Assembly: GCA_037976565.1 (NCBI GenBank)
Contig: CP137680.1
Coordinates: forward strand, 20,817,307-20,881,306
Direction of reading: 5' to 3'
Source of the DNA: Mesocentrotus franciscanus
Taxonomy: Eukaryota > Echinodermata > Echinoidea > Camarodonta > Strongylocentrotidae
Length of the DNA stretch: 64,000 nucleotides
In this document: piece by piece, positions 11,889 to 22,918 of the stretch
Numbering within the stretch: the first letter of the stretch is position 1
How the letters are laid out: every line of letters starts with the position of its first letter
Made by a program: the position numbers and the translations under genes
Notes under the pieces: generated by a model
Databases searched by the model: none
What the model saw: the letters and a program-made list of their open reading frames with translations, nothing else
What the model was told of the DNA's origin: nothing

Positions 11889-12164
11889 TGTTACAAGTAG
11901 AGGGTTATTGATGTAGACAAATGCTCATGTACCTGTTACAGCTAACTGTTTGTATGTTATTACCAAAGAAAACAAGATGTCAGTCGGCCACTCAATAGTG
12001 TCTGACAGGAAAGTCTAGAAAGTAAACGGGTTTCCTTGCATAATTTAAATACTAGGACACTGCTAACGTTTAAATTTCACAGATAGGACATACATGACAT
12101 ATTCATAATTCCTGCAAAGTTCTACAAAATTTAATGTTGGCTGCAAAGGGATATAGTATCTTAC
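11889..12164 (+). mobile_element. Family A MITE, 3' fragment
   Basis: Contains the right half of family A, from gggttattgatgtagacaaa to a decayed right end (gggatatagtatcttac). The left half is missing. Confidence 0.8.
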
Positions 12165-12369
12165 AAAGGAAGGCTCTTTAAATACCCTCATATTCGAAAC
12201 AATAATGACAAGTAACAGCTAGAAATTGTGGACCACAACGGTGTTCGTGCCACATGTTCGCGTAGTCCCATATACACATTTCCGTGTATGGTGCATGTGT
12301 CTTCCAGCAAGACTGGGCAAATTTCCTATCATTTTGATGATTCCAAAACCTCATATTATACACCAATAC
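12165..12369 (+). mobile_element. Family C-related fragment
   Basis: Contains ggctctttaaataccctcat and catttccgtgtatggtgcat, diverged relatives of the middle of family C, followed by tcctatcattttgatgattc, shared by families B and C. Confidence 0.55.
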
Positions 12370-12733
12370 TTAAAGGTATTATTGTCTCAGATTCTAAACA
12401 AAATCCTGGATTTAACTCATGCTGCAATCATAATTATAAACCTTTAGGTCAGTCAGGAATCCCATGACGTTTACAAGCCGATCGCCCGTCTGATGATCAA
12501 GATATTTATGATTGGAATTCGAAATTTCAAAAACCGTTTTCCCAACGGTTTTTATAACACTTCAGTCTATTGGGGAAAATGAGTCTGGTAAAACCGGTCA
12601 CTCAAAGATTTTTACTTTTTTGAGGCACTTCATGATCATTTTGAAGCACAATTATTTTAGGGCGACAATATTACACCATATCACAGACGCTGATAACACG
12701 TAGGGCCATGCATCTCAGATTTGACATTGTTAA
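12370..12733 (+). mobile_element. Family D MITE, copy 1
   Basis: Starts at TTAA 12370 and ends at TTAA 12730-12733. It shares words such as taaacctttaggtcagtcag and caagatatttatgattggaa with the copy at 34690. The right TTAA is also the left TTAA of family E. Confidence 0.75.
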
Positions 12734-13214
12734 AGACCCTATCCGACGAAAATACAACTTGCTATCAATGGAAAGCTGAATGAACATAGAATACAAATAT
12801 AAAGGAATTCAAAATATTTTCCCTTTCAGTATTTCACAAAAGCGAATTAAAACCTTTTTTTCCGCACCTCTCCAATTTACAGGTCAACAGGGGTCAAATT
12901 TGCCGCAGATACAGTGACGACATCATTATGTGCTCGTCTATATAGTCTGTGGCGATGAGCCGTGCTTAATTAATGCAAAGTCATTGTGAATATGCGTACT
13001 CCACATACGGTGATGTCATCAATTCGATAGCTAGTTTTTAGGTCAACAACTCCCGATTTTCACAGCTTTAGATTTCGAGTTTTTAGAGAGCGGTTACTCG
13101 TCTGACAGGCACTAAAGTAGCATATAATTGGTATTGTTGTAATCTATGGCTTGTCAGCTTTCCTTTGATATATAATTCATCTATTTCATTTTTCACTTCG
13201 GACAGGGTCTTTAA
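12730..13214 (+). mobile_element. Family E MITE (TTAA; AAAGACCCTRTCCGA ends)
   Basis: A 485-base element is bounded by TTAA at 12730 and 13211. Its left end AAAGACCCTATCCGA is the inverse of its right end TCGGACAGGGTCTTT but for one base. Single copy in this window. No open frame. Confidence 0.8.
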
Positions 13215-13306
13215 ACAATGCCTTTAATATGTGCTACATGATCAACCTTTTCTACTCGCTTCCTGACAGTGTCTTTCACAATAAAAGCGCATGACCCGAT
13301 ATCAAC

Positions 13307-13702
13307 TTAAAGGTAAAGACCAGTTTTGGAAACACCCCTCTATCAAAAAATGAAATGGAAGCTCTCATTACCAATCATGTGAAAGAATATGTTTTGACTA
13401 ATACGTGATGATACAAATTTTGCCGGGAAACCGCCTACTAATTGATATATTTGGTAAATTATTATATCTATTGGGACCAAATAGGTATCGCGCACGTGGT
13501 CGCGTAGTCCCATATACATCTTTCTGTGTACAGTGCTTGTAACTTTACCAAGACTGGGCCAAATTTCTTATCATTTTGATGATTCCAGAACCTTTCAGTA
13601 CACACCAATACTTATATGCTAGATGATCAACCTTTTCTGATCGATTCCGCAACGTTTCTTTCACAATGCAATCGCATGACCAGAACTGGTCTTTCTCTTT
13701 AA
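13307..13702 (+). mobile_element. Family B MITE, copy 1
   Basis: A 396-base element is flanked by TTAA. It starts AAAGGTAAAGACCAGTTTTG and ends CCAGAACTGGTCTTTCTCTT. Copies lie at 15101, 31298 and, inverted, 42253. Its right half is shared with family C, so the two families are recombinant relatives. Confidence 0.85.
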
Positions 13703-14383
13703 TATCAACCCAATTCAGTACTATCATCTTTGTATGTCACCATTTTTCAAATGAATACCCAAATCTCTACTACTAACCATTGATCTCGATACGGTTAAGA
13801 ACTTTTTTTTTTTACATGCACGAGTACATGTATTTTATATGTGTGTAATTTATTAAATATGGCCTATACGTGCTGAATATGACAATTCACATGTTTGACT
13901 TATTCCTAAAAAGTTTGAGTTTTGAATTTTTGAATGTCTGTGCAACTTCTCCGTGAAGTTTGTCGATTTCTACCATTATGATTTCTGTTCGTACCGCGAT
14001 TTAAACGACTCTAGCTAGCATCGTCCAGATATAATTGTAGTTTCAACTTTTTAAGATTAATTTCCAAGCGATTCACCTCCATCGTCGATTACCAATCGTG
14101 AAATCTTGCTTCTCGAAATTTAGCTTTTCCATTCCTTTTTTTTCAAAACTGATTTAAAACACAGGTACCTGTATGTTTCAAAAGTGAAATAGTACCTGGC
14201 TACCTGCGATATTCACATACCTCTCTCTATACACGAGTGCGAAGACAATAGACGATAGAGTTTCGAGAGATCAACTCGAGGGAGATGTATGTGCATATCG
14301 CTGACAAATCATGTTCCTGTTACGTAATATATCCGAATAGTTGCACACTTTGATAGCTGAAGGGCAAGGCTATTGATATTGCC
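13703..14383. other. Unassigned AT-rich stretch
   Basis: No gene seen. A T run occurs near 13804-13813, and ggtacctg / agtacctgg words near 14163-14202. Confidence 0.4.
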
Positions 14384-15104
14384 TTAAAGGTACTATGTCC
14401 CATTTGCAGGCCCAAAAAATGAAAAGGTTAAATTCCAATGGCATTTGAAAGATAATACTGATTTAGAACTTCCTTCACAACGAAAGGGCTTGCAAATGTC
14501 TTTTTGTGGGAAAATAACGACGATTAGTTGTCGAATCGACGTAAGTGATTGCAATCACTTATGTAAATAGTCTGATTTTCAGACCCTTGTACCGAATGCG
14601 AAATAGCATAGGTGCGCAGTTTGCTACTGCGGTCATGAAATGGAAGCGGAAATGAGAGGTCAGGTCTCCTTTCGCGCGAGGTCACGTTAAGCCCCGCCCA
14701 GTTATACCGTTCTAGTTCGACTAGTTATACTAGTTACGTCCACACACAACAGATTCCGTGATTAGGCGTGATTAGACGTGATTCTTTATTGAGTTCTAGT
14801 TCGAAACGAGTTTCGTTATACGACGTTTCGTTATACGACGTTTCGTTATACGACGTATCGTTAGTAAGCGTCCACACACACAATTTCATCGTATAACTAT
14901 CCCGAAACGGTATAACTAATCACCCCTAATCACGGAAAGTGTTGTCTGACGGTGAAATCTAGAAGTTAAACGGGTTTCCTTGCATAATGCTAGGACACTG
15001 CTAATGTTTAAATTCCACTGATAGGACAGACATGACATATTCTTAATTCCTGTAAAGTTTTACAGAATTTGATGTTGGCTGCAAAAGGGACATAGTATCT
15101 TTAA
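14384..15104 (+). mobile_element. Family A MITE with internal replacement
   Basis: The left end (TTAA 14384) and right end (TTAA 15101) are typical. Between about 14599 and 14937 the normal middle (roughly 180 bases) is replaced by foreign sequence with tandem cgttatacgacgttt units (14814-14866) and inverted words ttccgtgattagg / cctaatcacggaa. Confidence 0.8.
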
Positions 15105-15495
15105 AGGTAAAGACCAGTTTTGGAAACGCCCCTCTCTCAAAAAATGAAATGGAAGCTCTCATTACCAATCATATGAAAGAATATGTTTTGACTAATACGT
15201 GATGATACAAATTTTGCCGGGAAACCGCCTACTATTGATATATTTGGTAAATTATTATATCTATTGGGACCAAATAGATATCGCGCACGTGGTCGCGTAG
15301 TCCCATATACATCTTTCTGTGTACAGTGCTTGTAACTTTACCAAGACTGGGCCAAATTTCTTATCATTTTGATGATTCCAGAACCTTGCAGCCCACACCA
15401 ATACTTATATGCTAGCTGATCAACCTTTTCTGATCGATTCCACAACGTTTCTTTCACAATGCAATCGCATGACCAGAACTGGCCTTTCTCTTTAA
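15101..15495 (+). mobile_element. Family B MITE, copy 2
   Basis: A 395-base copy shares its left TTAA (15101-15104) with the right end of the family A element, so it inserted at that TTAA. Right TTAA is at 15492. Confidence 0.85.
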
Positions 15496-15521
15496 GAGGA
15501 TTTTTCGAAAGTCGTGAACGT

Positions 15522-15869
15522 GTTGAAAGATAAAGTTGAGTTCTGGTCATGCGATTGCATTGTGAAAGAAACGGTGTGGAATCGATCAGAACAAGTTGAT
15601 CATGCAACTTATAAGTATTGCTATGTACTGAAAGGTTCTGGAATCATCAAAATGATAAGAAATTTGGCCCACTACACAAACATGCGGCATAAAATGAGGC
15701 CCACATGTTTAAGCTGTTACATGTCGTATTTAGAATATGAAGGCACTTGAAGAGCCATGCTCTTCAGGGAACATTTTTTCTCTGTTGTTCTTCCACACGT
15801 GCATAATAATAATGAAAACGCTCACAAATTATTTTTCACCTCTGCCCAGAACTCAACCTTCTATTTTAA
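15522..15869 (-). mobile_element. Family C MITE, minus orientation
   Basis: Inverse of the copy at 16533: begins gaaagataaagttgagttct and ends cagaactcaaccttctattt plus TTAA (15866-15869). Its shared half is inverted relative to the family B copy just upstream, so the pair could fold back. Confidence 0.8.
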
Positions 15870-16532
15870 TAGGTAAGCAAATTATGATTCTTGTCAACTT
15901 GTATACGGTACTTCATCAACGTAGCCTTTGTGAAGTTTTAGACAAGTATAGCCCTACAGCTACGTGTCCATTTTAGGATGTTATTCATACCAAGTCTTGC
16001 TTATTTTTATCCAAGATTTAGGTCAAACACAATCTATGACTTGACATCTTCTTTTTATAAAAAAAACGAATGCCGATTCGACCAAGAAGCATATTGTCTG
16101 AGTATGGGCAGCTATTCGGACTAGTGCATTCTAAAGAACGTCACCAGTCATTGCACAAATGGAGAGGAAAAAACGACAGAATTCCTTAAAATACAAAAAA
16201 AAACAAGGGAGGGTCATTTCATTTTGACAATAAACAAGCACGCATTTCACGTCAAAATATACTCACACGGGAACAATGGCCTGATTGTCCTAAGTTATGA
16301 ATTTGTTTTGATTTGATATTGTGTGTGATGACTTCTAGCACCGTGCGAGGCGAGATGAGGGTGATAAAGTAACGCTTGTATATATGCAGACAGGAGTGGA
16401 GTGCAACACGACCTTTTGTTGTGCACCCATTCTACGAGGCCACCAGATGTTTATTCAAGACACTCCGTGATTGTCATCATTTTTTAAAGGGACGTTTCCC
16501 ATTTTTGTGAATTTCGGATAAAGCATATGTCT
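15870..16532. other. Unassigned stretch
   Basis: No gene or recognised repeat seen. Confidence 0.4.
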
Positions 16533-16924
16533 TTAAAGAGAAGGTTAAGTTCTGGGAAGAGGTGAAAAATAATTTGTGAGCGTTATCATTGTTATTATGC
16601 AAGTGTGGAAGAACATCAGATTAAAAATGTTCCCTGAAAAGTATGGCTCTTCAAATGCCTTAATATTCTTAATATGGCATGTAACAGCATAAAAATCGGG
16701 ATGGATTTTTATGCCACATGTTCGTGTAGTACCACATACATCTTTCTGTGTACAGTGCTTGTAACTTTACCAAGACTGGGCCAAATTTCTTATCATTTTG
16801 ATGATTCCAGAACCTTGCAGTACACACCAATACTTACATGCTAGATGATCAACCTTTTCTGATCAATTCCACACCGTTTCTTTCACAATGCAATCGCGTG
16901 ACCAGAACTCAACTTTATCTTTAA
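16533..16924 (+). mobile_element. Family C MITE, copy with both ends
   Basis: A 392-base element flanked by TTAA, starting AAAGAGAAGGTTAAGTTCTG and ending CAGAACTCAACTTTATCT. The nearest relative is 29164-29555. Confidence 0.85.
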
Positions 16925-17015
16925 CAACTTTTGAGGGGAAATGTTTGATACATTTAGAAAATACTGTCTTAAGCATGGAAAGGAAGTAAACGCGCAGAAT
17001 ATAATTTTACATGTA

Positions 17016-17200
17016 TTAAAGGGGGAGTCCACTCAAGTTGGTTTTCATATAAGCAGCAAAATGAGAGAAACGTGTCGGTGAAAGTTTGAGCAAAAACCGA
17101 TTAAAAATGAGAAAGTTATGAGTTTTTGAAGGTTCGATCAATCGAACACAAAGTGGCAACTCTGTGACGTATCTTGCGAGGTCCCCTTCCATTTGCCCTG
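17016..17200 (+). mobile_element. Family G element, left part
   Basis: Begins at TTAA with agggggagtccactcaagtt and keeps gcaaaatgagagaaac and gtgaaagtttgagcaaaaac. No clear right arm was found. Confidence 0.65.
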
Positions 17201-18388
17201 TATTAAAAAACTTCAAAAATTCATTCTTTCCCTTAAGAAATTGTTCAATTATACATGTAATGTACATTCACCCTAAATAGAATTATTGCAAATATACTTT
17301 TATACAACCCCTGTATGAAACGAATGTGTTCCTTCGTCAATAACTGAGAAAACTCAGAAACGAAAATGACAGAACGCAATTAGATCATCGAACAATACTG
17401 CGACTAGTAGTGTTTGAATAGGGTGTTTCTACAGAGGACATTTGTCTAATCATTAACACTTAAACGTGTGTGACTCAACATTGATGTGGAAGAGACGGAT
17501 GAAAAGGATACCTCCCTCCCCCTGTAATTCTAAGAACTCCCAAATTAAAACATTAGCAAGGATTCGTATTTTGCTGACCACCTCCTCTCATGAAATTATT
17601 GAAAGGCCAACTCCATAAATCTAGGATCACTAGTGGAGCAGCTACAGTGATCATGGTGGCACCTACCCCCCTTCCATCGAATCAAAAGAAAGGGAAAGAA
17701 AAAGTAGTAAATAAGAGTAAAGAAACGGAAAAGGCAGGACGAGAAAAGAAAACGATAGGACCCCTTCGGCACCCCTCATCAGTGACGTTTTAAATTCAGT
17801 AGACTGGCATTAAATGTTCAGAGTAACACTGGTGCACCCCCAAAAAAAAATGACCCCAGTGCCCCTTCAGTGGCTGGACTAACGCTACGCCCCTGATAGT
17901 GTATGTTTGAAGTTGGATGCGGCGGACGCCCGCCCCTTCGGTTCCAAAAATCCTGGATCCACCTCTGACGAGGGAAACCGAATTCGTTGAACTTCTGTAA
18001 GTTAATACGAGTGCATACACATGCACTGAATGGTCCCACCTACCACGGAGTTACCAGCACCTACCCAAATGAGTTTGATTACTTCAAATTGGTTGTGATA
18101 CCCATTCACAGCTTTCGTAACACGGCCTTGATTTCTTACCTCGGTTGGTGCTAGCATAGACCTACTGGTGCTAGCCAGCCTTTCGGCTTTGACCTTGCGT
18201 TCGAAGCCACAGGCTCTTCCAGCTAACACTCTATTATGGGCATTGTCCCCCTTTGGCCACGCCCCCTTCGTCTGGTCTCTCTATTGGGGATCAGGGGGAG
18301 AGAGAGAGAGATAGAGGGGGACCACAGTTCGCTATGAGTCCTCGTTATTCTTGCAAATCAGTCTCGAAATCGACAGAGGGTACTGGCT
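17201..18388. other. Unassigned stretch
   Basis: No convincing gene. The words near 17925-17965 (gcccgccccttcggttcc, cctggatccacctctgac) resemble transposon ends seen near 47887 and 41530, but I could not bound an element. A (GA)n tract lies at 18298-18312. Confidence 0.35.
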
Positions 18389-18490
18389 TTAAAGGTACTA
18401 TGTCCCATTTGCAGGCCCCCAAAATGAAAAAGGTTAAATTCCACCGGCATTTGAAAGATAATACTAATTTAGAAATTTCTTCAAAACGAA
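18389..18490 (+). mobile_element. Family A MITE, 5' fragment
   Basis: TTAA plus the first hundred bases of family A, breaking off after tcaaaacgaa. Confidence 0.8.
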
Positions 18491-18798
18491 TACAACCTTT
18501 AAGAATACAAACTGAAGGAGGCTGTATTGTGATGTATTTTAAGAAATAGTTTCCCATCCCACGGAGATTGCTCGATAGAGACACAAACAATATGTTTTTT
18601 GTTATTTACGTGTTCATTTTCCCCTTTGTTCTTACCTTCATCGTGTTTACTCAGAAATACTTTTCATCTCGATGGCCCCATGATAATGACAAATTTTAAA
18701 GTGAAATTTTCTCACAATTTTGAAATTAATTGTGCAGGCTCATGTGCAAATAATGCGTGTAGAAATAATCCAATAGAAATTATTTATTGCATTAATGT

Positions 18799-19142
18799 CC
18801 CTCTAAATTGTTGGGAGCCCCAAACATTTGATGGCAAAATTTCACGTAAATTGTATCATAATGTGAAAGAGGATGTCATTTAAGACACGTTTCTGCAAGG
18901 ATTTTCAAAGCAAATGTGTTTGAAGTCGAATATTGATGAAAGAATACAAAAATTAGGTTTTCTGCTTACAACAGAAAACTCAAATTATGTATTCTTTTAT
19001 CAATATTTGTCTTATACATTTGGGGGAAGTCTTTGCAGAAGTGTGTCTTTAATGACATCCTCTTTCACATTATGATACAATTTAAGTAAACTTTTGCCAT
19101 CAAATTTTTGGCGAATTTGGGGCTCCCAACGCTTTAGAGGGG
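18799..19142. mobile_element. Large palindromic (fold-back) element
   Basis: Left arm (ccctctaaattgttgggagc; atcataatgtgaaagaggat) is answered by a right arm (atcctctttcacattatgat; gctcccaacgctttagaggg). Arms exceed 100 bases each. The middle pairs as well (gaatacaaaaattaggtttt region). Only one copy in the window. Confidence 0.8.
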
Positions 19143-19490
19143 ATTTAATCTATTTGATATCGCACATAAGGGGTCTATCTGATTACATCTCGTTTGATAA
19201 CGTTTTTTGGGGAACAGTATTAATGTTGGAGAAATTAATGAGACCTCAGTCAGACCTCAACCCCCCCCCCCAAAAAAAAAACATCGCTGAACCCAGGCTA
19301 CGCTACTGCTAACTGTTCAACTCGGAAAGTGAAACAGCTAGCGTTGTGGTCTGCGCATGCGAGGCTCGGAGTATGAGCTCGCATTGGACGCATAGGGAAC
19401 TGTGATGTGCAGACTGCGGACGACTTCCCGAATTACCAATCTGCGCTCCATCATCACTACCACCACTACTACCGCTCATTTGAGCCAGAT

Positions 19491-19775
19491 TCACTCCTGC
19501 GTCCATATGTTTCCCTCATACATAAATAAAACACGAGTGGAAGTCGGCGTTTGATTCCTGGAGAGGGGCACTCGACTCCTTGGGGCGCTCGCAGCTGGCG
19601 GCTCGAGGCAATGATCGAAGTACCGTTCGGCCAGCCCAGCCGAGAATTTCTTTACATCTTCCACATCTGGAGCTAGACTTTGCTGACTAATCGCAAACTT
19701 ATTCTCCTCTTCAACATTGCATTGATTTATAAAATTACGCCGTGTCTCGGTCCTTCTATTACTTGATAATAACAT
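19491..19775 (-). CDS. Possible minus-strand coding fragment, unrecognised
   Basis: On the minus strand an ATG at 19775 opens 94 codons, and a second open frame (19506-19309) overlaps its end in another frame. The region has higher G+C than its surroundings, and the translation (containing LAPDVEDVKKFSAGLAERYF) has a protein-like mix of residues. I recognise no domain, and no strong donor closes it. It could be an exon of a divergent gene opposite exon A, a decayed pseudogene, or chance. Confidence 0.15.
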   Translation of the reverse strand: MLLSSNRRTETRRNFINQCNVEEENKFAISQQSLAPDVEDVKKFSAGLAERYFDHCLEPPAASAPRSRVPLSRNQTPTSTRVLFMYEGNIWTQE

Positions 19776-21342
19776 GGAGACATGGCGAATGTGATGTGAC
19801 TATTTGAGAATGAACTCGACCAACTCGGGCCAAGGAAGGAAGGAAATATAGACAATGAGGAAATAAGAACTTGAACGTGGCCATTGATATCTTTCTCGTT
19901 CTCTGCAATTGTTCACGGCCCAGCAAAATCAACGGATGTCTGCGTTTACGGTGGTGACATTTTTTATAGGGCACTTCATCTGAAAACGAAACGTCCGTTT
20001 ATGGCAATGAGCGATAAAAAACAATAGTGTTTATACCTACTCGTTATACAGACACCAACGAGCAAAGTAAGTGTGCATGGCCTGTAAAGAACTTCACTTT
20101 ATTTTGTTTCATTTTATGTCAATCTCGACGTAAAGGATTCGCTATCGGAATAATTACTGATATTCATCTTTCACATTTTTTCGTGGTTGTATCTGTTGAG
20201 AGCTGCAGCCGACTTGATAACTTATTTTATCTTTACATTTATGTGTTGAAATAAGCTCTATTCAGTTGAGTGTGGGACCTGTACTGTAGCATCGTGACCA
20301 GACCTGAATCATGCAGTTACCCAAGACGTTCTAACTGTATTTTGTCATTGGAGTTGGAGCATCATCTTCACTTCTAAACTTCTTCTCGTATTAGAATGGA
20401 ATAATTCAATGGAATACCAATGTTATTGTACATTACATGTGTAGCGTTTTGCGCGAAAAAAACAAAAACTTCTGCCTTCGTTTGCCCTCATTTTCTAGTA
20501 CTACTTTGACTACTGCTGAATATCTCTTGGCCGTTGTGCTGCCCTGTTTTTCTTCCACCTGCGTTCGGTTTAATCTATGTTGATACCAGCGTCACGGCCA
20601 ACACCGCTGCTGTAAATCAAGTAACTGCACTGTGTCAATATCACGGTCCCTGTATGTAGACAACTCTGAGCCCGACATCTTCGGTTGGTATGGTTGGTGC
20701 GCTGTGTCGCGGCGAGATCCCCATCGAGTCCAATTACTCGGTCTATTGTTTCTAATGTGACCGAGGCTGCCGAGAATAGTCCCAGGTGACTGCACATCTT
20801 TTTTCTCCTCATCGTGGTTTCACTTCATGAGTATGCTACATGACCCTGAGGTCTCATCTGGGCTGATGACGTGTTGACATAGTTCTACAAGCGAAGGAGG
20901 TCCCGTCCATCTTTACCCAAATGAAGTAAAGATGCCGTCATGTACTACACCAGAAAAATCGGAATGTTGTTGACGATGTAATTAAAGAAGCACGTTTCTC
21001 TTTACCGCTTTATAGTCCCCTGCGAATGATTAAGGAGTTTGTTAGTAATCTTATAAAGAACATCCAGATGAGATCCTTGAATAGCTGAAATGCATTTCTT
21101 CTCTCATTCTGACCATTTTATATTCTGAAATCCTCCAAATCACAAGGTCTAAAGCGCTGTTTAGTTGGAAATTATATTTTTAAAAAGTGGAATATTCAAG
21201 CGAGAGACGGTGTGGCTTAGCTTATCGGAATGATAACCATTATATACTAGTCGTTCCGCAACCCATATTTCTCTTACATTAATATTGATGAATCATTTTA
21301 AACTCGACGAATTCGACCAAGAGGTTTTCATCCTATGACACA
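19776..21342. other. Upstream flank of exon A
   Basis: Likely holds promoter and 5' UTR of the exon A transcript, but I cannot place either. Minus-strand open frames at 20570-20812 are overlapping and not protein-like. Confidence 0.3.
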
Positions 21343-21642
21343 ATGCCTCGGGGAGGTCGCTTTGTGTACTTCCTCGCTCTGGTGGTGTCCTCGGTATGTT
21401 GCATCTTCGTCGTCTACGCCCTTGGTTTACACGGCCAAAACGTGACCATCTTAAGGAGAAAACTCTTGAGCCGACGGTTGTCTACGACAGAGAGTATTGA
21501 TGGCAAAGACCGCGGATATTCCTTCCATAATAAACCCAGCGTGGCGACGGACAACGATCCCTTCGCGAACCTAAACGAGACATCGGCACGACATGCCCGC
21601 CCCAAACACGGGAAACGCAAGATTAATATGACGCAAATAGAG
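21343..21642 (+). CDS. Exon A: signal-anchor and stem of a Golgi carbohydrate sulfotransferase
   Basis: This exon encodes 100 residues starting at an ATG in the context acacaATGc. A short basic N-terminus (residues 1-6, with Arg3 and Arg6) precedes a hydrophobic stretch at about residues 7-29, the layout of a type II Golgi signal-anchor. The following stem is polar and basic and has three N-glycosylation sequons at Asn33, Asn78 and Asn95. The reading frame runs into a donor, gag|gtatgt, in phase 0, which matches the phase-0 start of the catalytic exon at 60795. Joined to that exon it would give 376 residues, a normal length for an HNK-1ST/C4ST-type sulfotransferase. The implied intron is 39,152 bases and contains exon B. 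An upstream out-of-frame ATG lies at 21335. A possible TATA-like string (ttataaag) lies near 21050, but I cannot place the transcription start. The membrane topology and the frame are seen; the assignment to the sulfotransferase is inference. Confidence 0.7.
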
Positions 21643-21648
21643 GTATGT
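21643..21648 (+). other. Splice donor of exon A
   Basis: The sequence gag|gtatgt follows codon 100 of exon A. Translation past it stops within a few codons in an AT-rich microsatellite-like stretch, which supports the exon ending here. Phase 0. Confidence 0.65.
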
Positions 21649-21654
21649 ATAACA

Positions 21655-21750
21655 GTAACAGTATAGTAATATTACTAGTAATATTAATAGTAATGGTGAT
21701 AGTAATAGTAATAGTAATATTAGTAGTAATATTAATATAAATAACAATAA
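21655..21750. repeat. Imperfect AT-rich trinucleotide repeat
   Basis: Runs of agtaat and atagta directly follow the exon A donor. Confidence 0.7.
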
Positions 21751-21965
21751 TAAGAGTAATAATTATGTCAATTTGTTCAGCGCAGCTACTATACAAAATA
21801 CTACGCGTATTAAATAATAATAATAATAGTTCGTCCTTTTATAGCGCTTTTCAGGACCGCATGCCCTCTCAATGCGCTTTACAGATATATATTATTCATT
21901 TACTGAGACCAGCCCCCCTCACACACACACACACGATACACGACTCTGACGGAAAAAACTCTTAC

Positions 21966-22495
21966 AGAGGAATCCAACGAAAAACTAGAAATTGAGCCAA
22001 AAAACAGGGAATAGAGTGAGGCAATAAACGCTCTCAAACTTTTAATCGTTAGTTTTTGTTATTTCAGAAAAGCAATGCACCCCCTCTCCCCATAACAACA
22101 ACAAAAAGTAAAACTAGACATTGAATTCGTCACGGAGACGAATTAGGTGATCTGCCGCTTTGATAGTGACATAACACAAAAGTTTATCCATTGAGTCAAC
22201 TCCGTCAAGTTTATGCATATCAAATATCATTCAGAAATGACAATGTATGACGGAATATGGTCAAACATAGAAAGCATCAAAATGGCGCCTAGATTACGTC
22301 ACGCATCAGTAATCAAAAATATTTTTGTTAGGATCAATTATCATGCATACGGCACATGTCATGAAAATTTAATTTTCATTAACCATGTCATTCATGAGAT
22401 ATGAAGCGAACAAAATGAGCGAACAAAGGGGAAAAAATAGATCTGACCAAATCAATACACTGATAGGTGCTCTGCTACGCTACGCGGCAGATCAC
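21966..22495 (-). mobile_element. Family N repeat, copy 2, with Helitron-like 3' end
   Basis: Matches 10926-11415, including the hairpin AATTCGTC/GACGAATT and CTAG (22114-22117) followed by T on the minus strand. The words ggtgatctgccgc and gcggcagatcacc form an inverted pair inside the block. Confidence 0.5.
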
Positions 22496-22499
22496 CTAT

Positions 22500-22760
22500 A
22501 TAAAATCAAACCATGGAGGTCCATTATCAACATTCTGTCCGGGGTATTTTTGTGGGTGTGTGTGAAATCATCTTTCCATAGATATCTGCCACGTCAATAT
22601 TCGCTCGTCGTCCAGGTTACTGGTTCCAAACAACAGAGCCTGCGCATGGGGCTCACCCTAGAAATCACCCCAGCGGAAATCATTCAAGCAATGGGCTGGA
22701 GCAGGTGAAGATTCAGTGTTTGATGCTGGTGTGATCACCCTCCTGATACACCAATGGTTA
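22500..22760 (+). repeat. Dispersed repeat P, copy 1
   Basis: Contains attcgctcgtcgtccaggtt, gcctgcgcatggggctc and ggtgtgatcaccctcctgat. Inverse copies occur at 38262-39305 (interrupted) and a diverged relative at 57085-57215. Confidence 0.7.
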
Positions 22761-22918
22761 CCAATGATTCAAGAAAACAGCGCAAGAAAGGGTTAATCAA
22801 GCTTGTAAAATAATGAAATGCAAACGCATGTTTATATCGGTGACATTGTACATGTGTATATCCCTTTTATTCTTCAAACATTTGTTGGTCCAAAGACCCT
22901 CACTGATTGATATTTAAC

